Shown here: piece by piece, positions 29,071 to 38,804 of the stretch
Layout of the letters: the number at the start of each line of letters is the position of its first letter
Position numbering within the stretch: position 1 is the first letter of the stretch
NCBI RefSeq assembly: GCF_008929045.1
Contig: NZ_VFAH01000002.1
Coordinates: 310,001 to 374,000, forward strand
Origin: Noviherbaspirillum aerium
GTDB taxonomy: Bacteria > Pseudomonadota > Gammaproteobacteria > Burkholderiales > Burkholderiaceae_D
Direction: 5' to 3'
DNA length: 64,000 nucleotides
Translations under genes and position numbers: made by a program
Notes under the pieces: generated by a model
The model's input: the letters and a program-made list of their open reading frames with translations, nothing else
Databases searched by the model: none
Told to the model about the DNA's origin: nothing

Positions 29071-29084
29071 TTACTCGCCAGTAA
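29071..29084. promoter_or_regulatory. Candidate TetR operator, site B
   Basis: TTACTCGCCAGTAA differs from site A at two of 14 positions and has palindromic arms TTACT and AGTAA around a 4-base spacer. It lies 173 bases further from livG, towards the plus-strand GFA gene. Confidence 0.4.
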
Positions 29085-29309
29085 GGTCCATGACTTTGAA
29101 GCCTGGATTGCATTCCGGAAATCCGCCGGCGGCTTGAACCCGGAATGGCCCGTCTGTGTAAAATCAGGAGTCTTACCTGCTGCCGACATGTGCAGCGCAC
29201 CAAGGAGCATGACCATGCCGGGAATCCCGATGCCAGCCAGGAAACCGCTGTTTTCACCGCTATGCCTTGCTCCTCTGTGCCTGGCGGACCATGCCGCTGG
29301 GAGGAAGCG

Positions 29310-29705
29310 ATGCTGAGCGGCGGATGTTTCTGCGGAAGGGTGCGCTATGAAGCGGATGGCATCCCCTTCCATGAGACGAGCTGTCATTGCGAGATCTGCA
29401 GACGCACGTCGGGAGCGCCCCTGGTGACATGGTTCAGCGTTCGGCGAGCGGAATTCCGGCTCGTCTCTGGCACGCCCGTCCGCTTCCGCTCGACCGCCTT
29501 CGGCACACGCAGCTTCTGTCCCGACTGCGGAACGCAGCTCACGTTCGAGAACGACGGCACGCCGGATGAAATCGATGTGACGATGTCCAGCCTTGACGAG
29601 CCGGACCGGCTGTCCCCGAAGGATCACACCTATGTACGCAGCAAGCTGCAATGGCTAAGGTTCGCCGACCAGCTTCCCGCGTACGAGGAGGCACGGAAGA
29701 CATGA
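29310..29705 (+). CDS. GFA-domain (CENP-V-like) zinc protein
   Basis: A 131-residue protein from ATG 29310, preceded by GGGAGGAAG. The zinc cysteines are arranged as in the glutathione-dependent formaldehyde-activating fold: C6xC8, C25HC27EIC30 and C70PDC73. The original formaldehyde activity of this family is doubtful in most members, so the role is unknown. Its stop is 64 bases before the AraC-type gene on the same strand. Confidence 0.92.
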   Translation: MLSGGCFCGRVRYEADGIPFHETSCHCEICRRTSGAPLVTWFSVRRAEFRLVSGTPVRFRSTAFGTRSFCPDCGTQLTFENDGTPDEIDVTMSSLDEPDRLSPKDHTYVRSKLQWLRFADQLPAYEEARKT

Positions 29706-29769
29706 TCGAGCGGCAAGCCGGAAGGGGAGGTTGCCTGTCGTCCGTGAGCGGCAGGGAGGGCGCGGCATC

Positions 29770-30600
29770 ATGATGCGCCATGTCATCCTGCCTTCGCCCG
29801 CGCTGCGCCCGCATGTCCGCAACATCATGGTCGGGGAATTTTCCAGCATGGGCAGCCACCTGCCGGCAACGCCCGACGTACAGCTCGTCATTTATTTGCA
29901 GGGAAGAGCATCCCTGATCGGTGAGGCATCGGTGGAGACGATGCCGCAAGCCTTCATAACCGGCCCGTGCCTGATGCCGCGCAGGTTCAGCGTCGACATC
30001 GGCAGCCGCTTCGTCGGCATCACCTTCCGCCCGTCCGGCTTTTCCTCCTGCTTCGGCATGCCGGCCAATCTCTTCCGCGACCGCATCGTGGCGCTGTGCG
30101 ACGCGCTTTCACCTGGAACCGCTGCACGGTGGATGGAAGAAGTCTTTACAGCAAGGCAGGTGCATGATGTGGTCGATGCCGCGGAATCTTTCCTGCTGCG
30201 GTGCCTGCGTGACGGGCGCAGGCGGGAACCGACACTGCCGCGGCTTGGACTTGAGCGGCTGCTGATGCCGGCCGCCGACCTGGCGGATGGACTGTCGCTC
30301 GGCACGCGGCAACTGGAACGCCGGTTCCTTGTCAACTATGGCATGCCGCTGCGCGACTACCGGCGGCTGGCGCGCTTCTCCACAGTCCTTGCGCCCCTGC
30401 TCTCCGGATCGCCGGCCGGCATGAACATGGCGCGCATCGCCGTCGATGCCCATTACGTCGACCAGGCCCATTTCATTCGCGACTTCCGCCAGTTTGTCGG
30501 CGACACCCCCGGCCGCTTCCTCAAGTCGAGGCAGGAGGAGGATTCCATCTATCGGCTGTGGCAGTTCAATGCCTCGGAGCTGCCGTCCTTCCTCGACTGA
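29770..30600 (+). CDS. AraC-family transcription regulator
   Basis: A 276-residue regulator counted from ATG 29770; an upstream in-frame start at 29731 is less likely. The N-terminal part resembles the DUF6597/cupin-like sensor domain (ITFRPSGFSSCFGMPANLFR). The C-terminal double helix-turn-helix is at about 170-260 (ADGLSLGTRQLERRF, IAVDAHYVDQAHFIRDFRQF, VGDTPGRFLKS). It follows the GFA gene and may control it. The ligand is unknown. Confidence 0.9.
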   Translation: MMRHVILPSPALRPHVRNIMVGEFSSMGSHLPATPDVQLVIYLQGRASLIGEASVETMPQAFITGPCLMPRRFSVDIGSRFVGITFRPSGFSSCFGMPANLFRDRIVALCDALSPGTAARWMEEVFTARQVHDVVDAAESFLLRCLRDGRRREPTLPRLGLERLLMPAADLADGLSLGTRQLERRFLVNYGMPLRDYRRLARFSTVLAPLLSGSPAGMNMARIAVDAHYVDQAHFIRDFRQFVGDTPGRFLKSRQEEDSIYRLWQFNASELPSFLD

Positions 30601-30694
30601 GCCGCCGGGCCACCGGGTAATGAGGCAATCGGGCAATCGGCCCGATCCCATGTTAGTATACGAACCGACTACAAACCATATATAAGCCGAAACC

Positions 30695-30928
30695 ATGGGA
30701 ATCCTGAAAATCTCCGAGCAGATGCATGAAAACCTGCGCTCCACCAGCGCTGCGCTCAGCCGCTCCATCAATGCGCAGGCCGAACACTGGCTGCGGGTCG
30801 GGATGCTGGCCGAACTCAATCCCAAGCTCAGCTATGGCGAGATCTGCCAGCTGCTGATTCAGGCGCAACAATCCGGGGAACTCGTCTCGCCAGCCGTCCA
30901 GCCCGTTGCCGAGCCGGAGGCAGCATGA
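30695..30928 (+). CDS. ParD-like protein coupled to map
   Basis: A 77-residue protein, MGILKISEQMHENLRSTSAA followed by LSRSINAQAEHWLRVGMLAE. This is the ParD-like family related to the ribbon-helix-helix antitoxins, usually encoded directly before a methionine aminopeptidase. No ParE toxin is present. The stop overlaps the map start by four bases (ATGA). It may regulate the pair by binding its own promoter, but this is inference. Confidence 0.8.
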   Translation: MGILKISEQMHENLRSTSAALSRSINAQAEHWLRVGMLAELNPKLSYGEICQLLIQAQQSGELVSPAVQPVAEPEAA

Positions 30929-31752
30929 CGACAAGGGGCAAGGTTTCCCTGCGTTCCGAGGCGGAGGTCGGGATGGCGCGGCGCGCGGGCGCACTGGCGG
31001 CGGATGTGCTGAGGATGATCGGGGCGCATGTCAGGCCCGGGATCAGCACCGATGAACTCGACGGGATCTGCCATGATTACATCGTCAATGAACTGAAAGC
31101 CATTCCCGCCAACGTGGGTTATAGCGGCTTTCCGAAGACGGTCTGCGTTTCGGTCAACCATGTCGTCTGCCATGGCATACCCTCGGACAAGCGCCTGAAG
31201 GATGGCGACATCATCAACATCGACGTCGCGGTCATCAAGGACGGCTGGTACGGCGATACCAGCCGCATGTATTTTGTCGGCGAGGCGGGGATACTTGCCA
31301 GGCGGCTGGTGCGCACCACCTACGAGGCGATGCGCGCCGGCATTCTTGCGGTGCGACCCGGCGCGACGCTGGGCGATGTCGGCCATGCCATCCAGACTGT
31401 CGCGCACCAGGAAGGATTCAGCGTCGTTCGCGAATACTGCGGCCATGGCATCGGGACCATTTATCATGACAAGCCGCAAGTGCTGCACTTCGGACGGCCA
31501 GGCACCGGCCTGGTGCTTGAGCCCGGCATGATCTTCACCATCGAGCCGATGCTCAACGCGGGCAAACCGGAAACGAAGCAGCTGGCGGACGGCTGGACGG
31601 TGGTGACGAAGGACCGCTCCCTGTCCGCGCAGTGGGAACACATGGTGGCGGTGACGGAAAGCGGCTTCGAAGTCCTGACGTCCTGGCCCGACGGCTACGG
31701 GGACTACTCGCCCATCACCGCCGAAGCGCCGCTGTCGGCCGCCATGACCTGA
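30925..31752 (+). CDS. map: Type I methionine aminopeptidase
   Basis: A 275-residue metallopeptidase that removes the first methionine from new proteins. The metal ligands are all visible: Asp100 (INIDVAV), Asp111 (YGDTSRM), His in GHGIGTIYHDKP, Glu in FTIEPMLN and Glu in WEHMVAVTESG; His83 in VCHGIPS helps substrate binding. It overlaps the ParD-like gene and is probably a second copy, since the housekeeping map of this group is generally next to rpsB. Confidence 0.94.
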   Translation: MTTRGKVSLRSEAEVGMARRAGALAADVLRMIGAHVRPGISTDELDGICHDYIVNELKAIPANVGYSGFPKTVCVSVNHVVCHGIPSDKRLKDGDIINIDVAVIKDGWYGDTSRMYFVGEAGILARRLVRTTYEAMRAGILAVRPGATLGDVGHAIQTVAHQEGFSVVREYCGHGIGTIYHDKPQVLHFGRPGTGLVLEPGMIFTIEPMLNAGKPETKQLADGWTVVTKDRSLSAQWEHMVAVTESGFEVLTSWPDGYGDYSPITAEAPLSAAMT

Positions 31753-31909
31753 GCCTGCCGGAAATCTCAGCCGGCTCACGCTGCTCGTGCGCCGGCTTGA
31801 ATGATGCGCAATCCCGCTGGCGGCAGGCATCGGGCAGCCATGTCGTGTCGGTACAATCTTTTGCACCGCGTTGCGTTTAAGGTTTCCGGTCTCAACCAAG
31901 GAAACCGAC

Positions 31910-32386
31910 ATGAATGCTCCCTCGCTGGAAACCGACGGCTACCTGCTGACCACCGTGGATGCGCTGCTCGCCGGCGCGCGCAGCAACAGCATCTGGTATC
32001 TCTCGTTCGGGCTGGCCTGCTGCGCGGTAGAAATGATGCAGGCAGCCGCATCGCGCTATGACATGGACCGCTTCGGCATCATGCCGCGGGCCAGTCCGCG
32101 CCAGGCGGACCTGATGATCGTGGCCGGCACGCTGACCAACAAGATGGCGCCGGCACTGCGCAAGGTGTATGACCAGATGCCGGAACCCAAATACGTGATT
32201 TCCATGGGCACCTGTGCCAACGGCGGCGGGTACTACCACTATTCCTATTCGGTAGTGCGCGGCTGCGACCGCATCATCCCGGTGGATGTCTATGTGCCCG
32301 GCTGTCCGCCGACAGCCGAGGCGCTGATCTATGGCATCCTGCAACTGAAGCGCAAGGTGCGACAGTCAAGGGTCATTGCGCGTTGA
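31910..32386 (+). CDS. nuoB: Stand-alone NADH-quinone oxidoreductase subunit B (NuoB-like)
   Basis: A 158-residue protein from ATG 31910 (AAGGA upstream). The four cysteines for the N2 iron-sulfur cluster are present at Cys37, Cys38 ([11 protein letters not shown]), Cys102 (MGTCANGGG) and Cys132 ([12 protein letters not shown]), with the same spacing as in complex I NuoB. No nuoA, C or D is next to it, so this is a duplicate subunit outside the nuo operon, which in other bacteria also occurs. It may be a paralogue of a related hydrogenase-like complex or a backup copy. Confidence 0.9.
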   Translation: MNAPSLETDGYLLTTVDALLAGARSNSIWYLSFGLACCAVEMMQAAASRYDMDRFGIMPRASPRQADLMIVAGTLTNKMAPALRKVYDQMPEPKYVISMGTCANGGGYYHYSYSVVRGCDRIIPVDVYVPGCPPTAEALIYGILQLKRKVRQSRVIAR

Positions 32387-32453
32387 TGCAGCGATGCGGC
32401 GATGGGCTGACCTGCCGATGCGCAGCGCCGCAGTCCATCAGCGCATGGCTTGC

Positions 32454-34169
32454 TCAGAACTCATCCCAGTCATCCGAACCGGCGGAAGACAATGCCGGCT
32501 TCTGATGACGGGCCGCCGGCAATGCGGCTGCCCTGGCACCCGGGATCGCGGTCCGCGCCGCCGGTGCGGCTGGTACGCTTGGCACGGCCTGCATCGGGCT
32601 CGCGGCCGATGCATCGACGGTAAAGACGCTGACCATATCGGCGAGCTTGCCGGCCTGTCCCTGCATGGCTTCCGATGCGGCGGCGGCTTCCTCGACCAGC
32701 GAAGCATTCTGCTGCGTCACCTGGTCCATCTGGCTGATGGCCTGGTTGATCTGCTCGATGCCCGCGGTCTGCTCCTGGCTTGCGGCTGCGATTTCGCTCA
32801 TGATGTCGGTGACGCGCCGGACGCTGTCGACGATCTCACTCATCGTCCGCCCGGCCTGGTCGACCAGTTTGGCGCCGGAGTCCACCTTTTCCACCGAATC
32901 ATCAATGAGCGCCTTGATTTCCTTGGCTGCCGATGCCGAGCGCTGCGCCAGGTTGCGCACCTCCGACGCGACCACCGCGAAGCCCCTGCCCTGCTCGCCG
33001 GCCCGTGCCGCCTCCACCGCCGCGTTCAGCGCGAGAATATTGGTCTGGAAGGCAATGCCGTCGATGACGCTGATGATGTCCACGATCTTGCGGGCCGACT
33101 CATTGATCGAGCCCATGGTATCGACGACCTGGGCCACCACCGCGCCGCCCTTGCCGGCGATCTCCGACGCGGAGACGGCGAGCTGGTTGGCCTGGCGCGC
33201 GTTGTCGCCGTTCTGCTTGACGGTGGAAGTCAGCTCTTCCATCGAGGAAGCGGTCTCTTCCAGCGAGCTGGCCTGTTCTTCCGTGCGGGATGACAGATCC
33301 ATGTTGCCGGCTGCGATCTGGTTCGATGCCGAAGCGATCGCCTGCGTGCCGCTACGCACTTCACCGACGATCCTGGCCAGACTGTCGCGCATGCCGCGCA
33401 TCGCATGCAGCATGCTGCCGCGGTCACCCGGCTTGAGGTTCACCGCCACCGTCAGGTCGCCAGCCGCAATGCGCTCTGCAATGTGCGCCGCATACGCCGG
33501 CTCGCCGCCGAGCTGGCGCGTCAGACTGCGGGTAATGAGGATGCCCATGCCTATGCCGGTCAGCACGCTGAGCACCACCAGGATGATCATCAGGCTGCGG
33601 CTGCTTTCGTACAATTCCTGGCTTTCCCCGGACGCCCGCTCTGCGCGCGTTTCCTTGTTCCTGGCCACTTCGCTCATCTTGACGTCGACCGCGTTGGCGA
33701 TCGGCGACACCGTCTTGAACAGGTATTCAACGGCGACACGGTTCTCCAGCAGCGCCTCGGCGTTGATCTTCTTCAGCGCTTCTTCAACGAGCGGCACATA
33801 GGCCTTGAGTTCGCCTTCCAGTTCCGTGAACAGCCGCTTGCCGTTGGGGGAAGTAAAGAGCGGCCTGGCAAGGTCGAGATTGTCTTTCAGCTCGGTGATG
33901 TTTTTCTGGACTGCGGCAGCGAACCGGGCGCGTTCTTCTGGAGTGGAAGACAGCATGGCGCTGCGCAGCCCGCGCCCGATATCCATCACCTCCACATTCG
34001 CCTCTTTCACATAAGACAGTCCGAGCAATTCAGTGCGGTAGAGATCATCGGCCTTGTCGTTGAGCTGGCCCATATTGTAGATGCCGATGCCGGCGACGAT
34101 GGCGCCGATCAGTGTCAGCGTGATAAATCCAAGCAGCAGTCGTGTGCCGACCTTCATCGATGTAAACAT
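32454..34169 (-). CDS. Methyl-accepting chemotaxis protein
   Basis: A 571-residue receptor starting at ATG 34169 with AAGGAA upstream. The N-terminal helix ([20 protein letters not shown]) and a second at about 190-212 flank a four-helix periplasmic sensor. HAMP follows ([20 protein letters not shown]), then the signalling domain with the hairpin tip [20 protein letters not shown]. The C-terminus DDWDEF looks like the CheR/CheB tethering pentapeptide, so this is likely a high-abundance type of receptor. It is 55 bases downstream of cheW. Confidence 0.95.
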   Translation of the reverse strand: MFTSMKVGTRLLLGFITLTLIGAIVAGIGIYNMGQLNDKADDLYRTELLGLSYVKEANVEVMDIGRGLRSAMLSSTPEERARFAAAVQKNITELKDNLDLARPLFTSPNGKRLFTELEGELKAYVPLVEEALKKINAEALLENRVAVEYLFKTVSPIANAVDVKMSEVARNKETRAERASGESQELYESSRSLMIILVVLSVLTGIGMGILITRSLTRQLGGEPAYAAHIAERIAAGDLTVAVNLKPGDRGSMLHAMRGMRDSLARIVGEVRSGTQAIASASNQIAAGNMDLSSRTEEQASSLEETASSMEELTSTVKQNGDNARQANQLAVSASEIAGKGGAVVAQVVDTMGSINESARKIVDIISVIDGIAFQTNILALNAAVEAARAGEQGRGFAVVASEVRNLAQRSASAAKEIKALIDDSVEKVDSGAKLVDQAGRTMSEIVDSVRRVTDIMSEIAAASQEQTAGIEQINQAISQMDQVTQQNASLVEEAAAASEAMQGQAGKLADMVSVFTVDASAASPMQAVPSVPAAPAARTAIPGARAAALPAARHQKPALSSAGSDDWDEF

Positions 34170-34224
34170 GCTTATTCCTTCCAAAAACGTATGCGCTCCG
34201 GCGGGGTTTGGGCCGGAGGCGTTA

Positions 34225-34710
34225 TCAGGCAGCGAGGCGGGTGACGATACCGATGTCCTGGGAAGACATCAGCATGTCGATGTCAACCAGGATCAGCATC
34301 CGTTCGCCCGACGTGCCCAGGCCGATCAAATGATTGGTGTCGAGGACGGTGCCCATCTCCGGCGCCGGCTTGATGTCTTGCGGCTGAAAGGTGATGACGT
34401 CGGATACCGCGTCCACCACCATGCCGATCGTCTGCCGGCCGACATTGAGAATGATGACCACGGTGAACGCGTCATACAGGCAGGAGTCCAGCCTGAACTT
34501 GATGCGCATGTCGATGACCGGCACGATGACGCCGCGCAGGTTGATGACGCCCTTGATGAAGTCGGGTGCGTTCGCGATCGCGGTGACGGTATCGTAACCG
34601 CGGATTTCCTGCACCTTGAGGAGGTTGAGGCCGTACTCTTCCTCGCCGAGCTTGAAGGCGAGGAATTGGAGTTGTGACTGATCCGGCCGTATCGATGTTG
34701 GATTTGCCAT
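34225..34710 (-). CDS. cheW: CheW chemotaxis coupling protein
   Basis: A 161-residue protein, [19 protein letters not shown] onward. It couples receptors to the kinase CheA. Features are [20 protein letters not shown] and [19 protein letters not shown], the usual CheW core with the conserved NLRG segment. It is 55 bases upstream of the receptor gene, forming a likely two-gene operon; CheA and other partners are not in the window. Start 34710 is the first ATG; no clear ribosome site precedes it. Confidence 0.93.
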   Translation of the reverse strand: MANPTSIRPDQSQLQFLAFKLGEEEYGLNLLKVQEIRGYDTVTAIANAPDFIKGVINLRGVIVPVIDMRIKFRLDSCLYDAFTVVIILNVGRQTIGMVVDAVSDVITFQPQDIKPAPEMGTVLDTNHLIGLGTSGERMLILVDIDMLMSSQDIGIVTRLAA

Positions 34711-34935
34711 GTGTACAGAATGAAGGAGGATCGGAAGAGCGCCGTTCAATTCATGCGCATTAATTGCCGGGAGGAAATATACCGACTTCTTCCTTCCACC
34801 TCCATATCACTCCGTCCATAAGACATGTCTTATCGTCCCGGGCCAGGGATGCAGCTCGAACATGCGATAAGCCGCTGCCATGGTTTTGGCGCGTGTGCGG
34901 GGCGATCCCCTGACACGCGCCGGAGGGCTGTCCGC

Positions 34936-35838
34936 TCAGGGCTCGATGGCGATGCCGACCACGCGTTCCGCCGTGCCGATCGCGCCGATGCGCGTCGCCT
35001 TGCCGCTGTCGAGATTGACTTCATACCAGGACGACTTCGCCTCGCCCGGTCTGCTGGCGGCCATGAAGGCTGCTCCCGATACATCGGCGATGTCGAAAGA
35101 CACTTTCTCGATTGGGCCGGTGCCCAGTGCGCCCACCGTGTACAGCTGGCCGGTGTTTGGCGATACCGCAGGCGTCCTGCCTTCGCGGCTGCCCTGGGTT
35201 ACCAGCGTGCCGTGCAGGGCATCGACTGCGAAATTCGTTGTGAGTTTTTCATCCTGCTTGTTGTAGGTGTACCCGGCGGCGGCGATTCCCGGCGGCTGGC
35301 CCGCATGCGCATCGCCGGCTGCATAGGCCAGCGTGCCGTCCACCTGCAATCCGGGCGTATTGGCGTCGCCGTCCACGACCGCGCCGGTATCCGGATGCAG
35401 GCGCATGTTTTCGCCCTTGCTGTTGCCGACCACCCTGATCCGGTCAACCGTCGGATTGAAATCGAAGCCGATTTCGGCGCCGGCCGGCATGACGGCAATC
35501 GCGCCGCTGCCCATCAGCGTCACGGTGGCGTTGCCGGTATTGATGCGATAGAGCCTGCCGCTGCTTCCCAGTCCATACAGCCAGCCCTTGGCAACGCGGT
35601 AATCGATGCCGAGCAGAACCTCGCCGCTCTGCAGGCCGGCAAGTGGCTGCCGGGACAGGATCATGCCGGGCTGGCCGGCGTTGAACTTCACCAGCTGATT
35701 GGTCGCCGTCACCGCATAAACGGTTTCCTTGCGCGGTGTTCCCTGCTGTTCATGCTGCAGGCCGGCACAGCCGCCTGCCAGCAATGCGATGACAATGGAC
35801 AGTGCAACTTTGCCACCGCCAGGAAAATGAAATTCCAT
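34936..35838 (-). CDS. DUF4394 lipoprotein
   Basis: A 300-residue protein with a lipobox (LLAGGC, cysteine near 24). The mature part matches the DUF4394 style: ETVYAVTATNQLVKFNAGQP, then GIDYRVAKGWLYGLGSSGRL and RIRVVGNSKGENMRLHPDTG, a repeated propeller-like beta pattern. Predicted to be attached to the outer membrane. The function is unknown. It is a lone gene between cheW and glpQ. Confidence 0.88.
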   Translation of the reverse strand: MEFHFPGGGKVALSIVIALLAGGCAGLQHEQQGTPRKETVYAVTATNQLVKFNAGQPGMILSRQPLAGLQSGEVLLGIDYRVAKGWLYGLGSSGRLYRINTGNATVTLMGSGAIAVMPAGAEIGFDFNPTVDRIRVVGNSKGENMRLHPDTGAVVDGDANTPGLQVDGTLAYAAGDAHAGQPPGIAAAGYTYNKQDEKLTTNFAVDALHGTLVTQGSREGRTPAVSPNTGQLYTVGALGTGPIEKVSFDIADVSGAAFMAASRPGEAKSSWYEVNLDSGKATRIGAIGTAERVVGIAIEP

Positions 35839-36292
35839 GAGCTTTGCTCCAATCTTTCAGTGAATTATGGGTAAGTATCTGGCGCTCGGCAGGTTTTCGG
35901 AGCAGAAATCTGGCGCACTTCAAGGATTCATGGCGGATTCGAGGCCATTTTCGAGGAAGCGCTCTGGAATCGAGGATACCGCAAAGGATGCCGGGAAACT
36001 TTTCCGTTACGCACAAAAATATGTCTATTCATCCATTTGTGGCTTCCATTTCGGCATCAACCATGAAATGCCTCGGCCGGGCGCGGCACCGAATCGGCAT
36101 CGACTCGCTGCGAGCCCGGTGGATAATGAAGTTCATGCATGCTTATGGATCCGGTCTGAAAATATGTGGGGCCGGCTCTCCTCGCCCCGGCCTTCTTCCA
36201 GGGGGTAGAGGGTGAGATCAGCGGCCTGAACAATGCACCATTTTTCAGGTTGATCAATAAGACAGACACAGCATCCGGGAAAGGAAAGATCG
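35839..36292. other. Intergenic between divergent genes
   Basis: Start regions of the DUF4394 gene (minus) and glpQ (plus). Short overlapping frames have no family match. Nothing further is supported. Confidence 0.4.
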
Positions 36293-37414
36293 ATGAGATA
36301 CCCATGGCGCATCGCGCTGATCGCCGGACCGTTATTCATGCAGCCTTCCATACCGCTCGCAGCGGATGCGGATCTCGCGCACGGCAGGCTGCCTGCCGTC
36401 GTCGTGATCGGACATCGGGGTGCAAGCGCCCTGCTTCCTGAACATACGCTCGAAGCCTACGCCAAAGCCGTGGAAGATGGCGCCGATATCATCGAGCCCG
36501 ACTTGGTGAGCACCCGCGACGGCATCCTCGTCGCCCGTCATGAAAACGAGATATCGGGCACGACCGATGTCGCAGGCAGACCGGAATTCGCCTCCCGCAA
36601 AACCACCAGGCTGATCGACAACCTGTCCGTTACCGGATGGTTCACCGAGGACTTCACGCTGGCGGAGCTGAAGACGCTCAGGGCAAGGGAACGCATCCCG
36701 GCAAACCGTCCGGACAACACCCGCTACGACGGGCTCTTTCAGATTCCGGCGCTGCAGGAAGTGATTGATCTTGCACAGCGCATGTCCAGGGAGAAAGGAC
36801 GTACCGTGGGCCTTTATCTGGAACTGAAGCATCCGAGCCACTTCAAGTCGATCGGGCTGCCGATGGAAAAACGCCTGGTCGATACCCTGCACGCGAGCGG
36901 CTATCGCGGCAGAACGGCGCCGGTTTTTCTGCAGTCGTTCGAGGTGTCCAGCCTGAAGGACATCCGGGCGCTGACCGACCTCTCCGTCGTGCAGCTGCTG
37001 GCTTCCCGAGGAAGGCCTGAGGACTTCAGATTGTCGGGTGACAGGCGGACCTATGCCGATCTTGCGAGTCCGCGCGGCCTGCGCGAGGTGGCAAGCTACG
37101 CCGACGGCATCGGACCCTCGAAGGACATGGTGATACCGCGGGGCGCCGGCAACAAGTCCGCCGCGCCAACGACGCTGGTGCGGGATGCACACGCGGCAGG
37201 ACTGCTGGTTCATCCCTATACCTTCCGCCCGGAAAATCCCTTCCTGCCCGCAGAGCTGCGCACCGGTGATCCATCGTCACCCTCGCAGCGCGGAAATCTT
37301 GCGGCGGAAATCCGGACGTTCCTGGCAACCGGGATCGACGGCTTCTTTACGGATGATCCCGCGGTGGGCAGGCAGGCGCTGGATTCCTTGCATCCGCAGC
37401 GGGAGCCGCGATGA
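36293..37414 (+). CDS. glpQ: Periplasmic glycerophosphodiester phosphodiesterase
   Basis: A 373-residue exported GDPD enzyme that splits glycerophosphodiesters into glycerol-3-phosphate and an alcohol. After a signal peptide (cleavage near PLA-ADA) the active-site motif VVVIGHRGASALLPEHTLEA (37-56) gives His41; Glu68 and Asp70 in IIEPDL bind the metal and RHE follows at about 83. Length and exported form fit GlpQ rather than cytosolic UgpQ. The ribosome site AAAGGAAAG precedes ATG 36293. It is not next to glpT or phosphate genes. Confidence 0.94.
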   Translation: MRYPWRIALIAGPLFMQPSIPLAADADLAHGRLPAVVVIGHRGASALLPEHTLEAYAKAVEDGADIIEPDLVSTRDGILVARHENEISGTTDVAGRPEFASRKTTRLIDNLSVTGWFTEDFTLAELKTLRARERIPANRPDNTRYDGLFQIPALQEVIDLAQRMSREKGRTVGLYLELKHPSHFKSIGLPMEKRLVDTLHASGYRGRTAPVFLQSFEVSSLKDIRALTDLSVVQLLASRGRPEDFRLSGDRRTYADLASPRGLREVASYADGIGPSKDMVIPRGAGNKSAAPTTLVRDAHAAGLLVHPYTFRPENPFLPAELRTGDPSSPSQRGNLAAEIRTFLATGIDGFFTDDPAVGRQALDSLHPQREPR

Positions 37415-37601
37415 TTCGCACTGATCGCCGGCATGGTACGCGGGCAATCGTCGGGAAATGGCGGAGGATCAAGGCCGGCGCAGGGAAGCACGCTAACATG
37501 GAAGCGTCAAATGAAAGCGGCAATCCAGCCAGCATGGAGGCAGCCGGCACGCTTCATCGCCGCCTGGAAAATCCGGAACCTGTTAAACCTTGGAGCTTGT
37601 C

Positions 37602-38018
37602 ATGATGCCTTTCCGCAAAATCTCATTCGCCTTGGCAGTGCTCGGCATGGCAACCGCAATTGAAGCATCCGCACAGGCAGGGAAAAACGACTCCGCGGCG
37701 GCACGCTACGAGGCGGATCGCGCAGCCTGCGCGTTGATAGCCGAACCCGAATCGCGGTCCGCCTGCCTGAGGGAAGCGGCGGCGGCGCGCGCGGAAGTGC
37801 GGTCGGGACAACTTCCTGAGGGCAGGAACGACGAGTATCAACGCAATGCGCTCGCTCGCTGCCAGGCCCTGCCCACGACCGACCAGGAACTATGCCGGCG
37901 CCGCACGCTGGGCGAAGGCACGGTCAGCGGCAGCGTATCCGGTGGAGGGATTTATCGGGAATACCGGGAAATCACCGTGCCCGACGCTTCACCGGTCTCC
38001 GAGGCTCTCGCCAAATAA
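37602..38018 (+). CDS. Small exported protein, hypothetical
   Basis: A 138-residue protein, starting at ATG 37602 (GGAG upstream), with signal peptide MMPFRKISFALAVLGMATAI and cleavage near ASA-QA. The mature part has conserved-looking cysteine pairs (CALIAEPESRSACLREA and CQALPTTDQELCRRR), a pattern seen in small periplasmic proteins of Oxalobacteraceae. No function known. It is not followed by a related gene. Confidence 0.8.
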   Translation: MMPFRKISFALAVLGMATAIEASAQAGKNDSAAARYEADRAACALIAEPESRSACLREAAAARAEVRSGQLPEGRNDEYQRNALARCQALPTTDQELCRRRTLGEGTVSGSVSGGGIYREYREITVPDASPVSEALAK

Positions 38019-38804
38019 TTCGTTTTCCCATGGCGGCGCTCTCTTCGAGCCGCGCCGCCTTCCACGTTCCATCTTCCCCACCGCCGCGTTCGCTCCGCGC
38101 GAAGTGACTTTCAAAGTGACTTTTGATCACCCGTCCGGAAGCCAATGCCGGCGAGGCGACAATTTGGCCACTCGCTAAAGGCGGCGTCCCGGACCTGCCG
38201 TCCGATCGGTCCGCCCCATCCCGAGCGCAAGTCCGGCATGGACACGAAACGATATATTTAAACTTTAGAAATCCGGCTAATAAAATAATTAATAATCGCA
38301 TTATTAATTATTCAGGATTGTTGGCCAACATCCTATCCACATGCGATCCGGAGAGAATCAAGAACAAGATTAATGTTGGTGCCATGCCGAGCGGTTCGAA
38401 GCAGCATCAGCAACCAGTTATGTCAACCACCGTGCTCCCGCATCAGGCATTGACAGTCATGCCGCCATCTTGCCGTTCCTCCATCAGCCATCCGCAATAA
38501 TTCCCGCATTCCGTACCGCACTCTGAACTCGAGTCGCTTCTTAATCTTATAAACAATTAATTTAATTTATAAAAAATGCGCTGTTCGTCCCTGCGATGAA
38601 ACATTGCCGAAAGCCATTATTACGGGGTGGAAATGTTTCTTAATTTGTTACCTTAAGGAAAGAAAAAATTGTAATTTGGAAAACGAATTCAACATGATTT
38701 TTCTCAAATTCGTTACTGATGGAAATGTGAATATACGCATCACCCAAGTAACTAATTGTAAATTTAAGTTACAAGATATAACTAATAACCGAGGGGGAAA
38801 CGCG
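38019..38804. other. AT-rich control region upstream of the curli operon
   Basis: About 790 bases without a supported gene, much more AT-rich from 38240 onward than the surrounding DNA. It contains the perfect AT palindrome listed separately, and a 10-base tandem repeat (AAGTGACTTT twice near 38102-38122). The csgE frame is open from 38604 but the ribosome site places the start at 38805. Likely holds the promoter and regulator sites for csgEFGBA. Confidence 0.6.
38284..38312. repeat. Perfect AT-only inverted repeat upstream of curli genes
   Basis: Thirteen bases AATAATTAATAAT, a CGC spacer, then ATTATTAATTATT, an exact inverted copy. It lies about 490 bases before csgE in an AT-rich tract and is a candidate operator or nucleoid-protein site. 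Confidence 0.8.

Larger units (their letters stand above)
28810..29309. other. Divergent intergenic region of the liv operon and the GFA gene
   Basis: Five hundred bases with no supported gene. It must contain the livG promoter (minus strand) and two related palindromes listed separately. The frame open from 29145 into the GFA gene has no family match before 29310. Confidence 0.5.
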
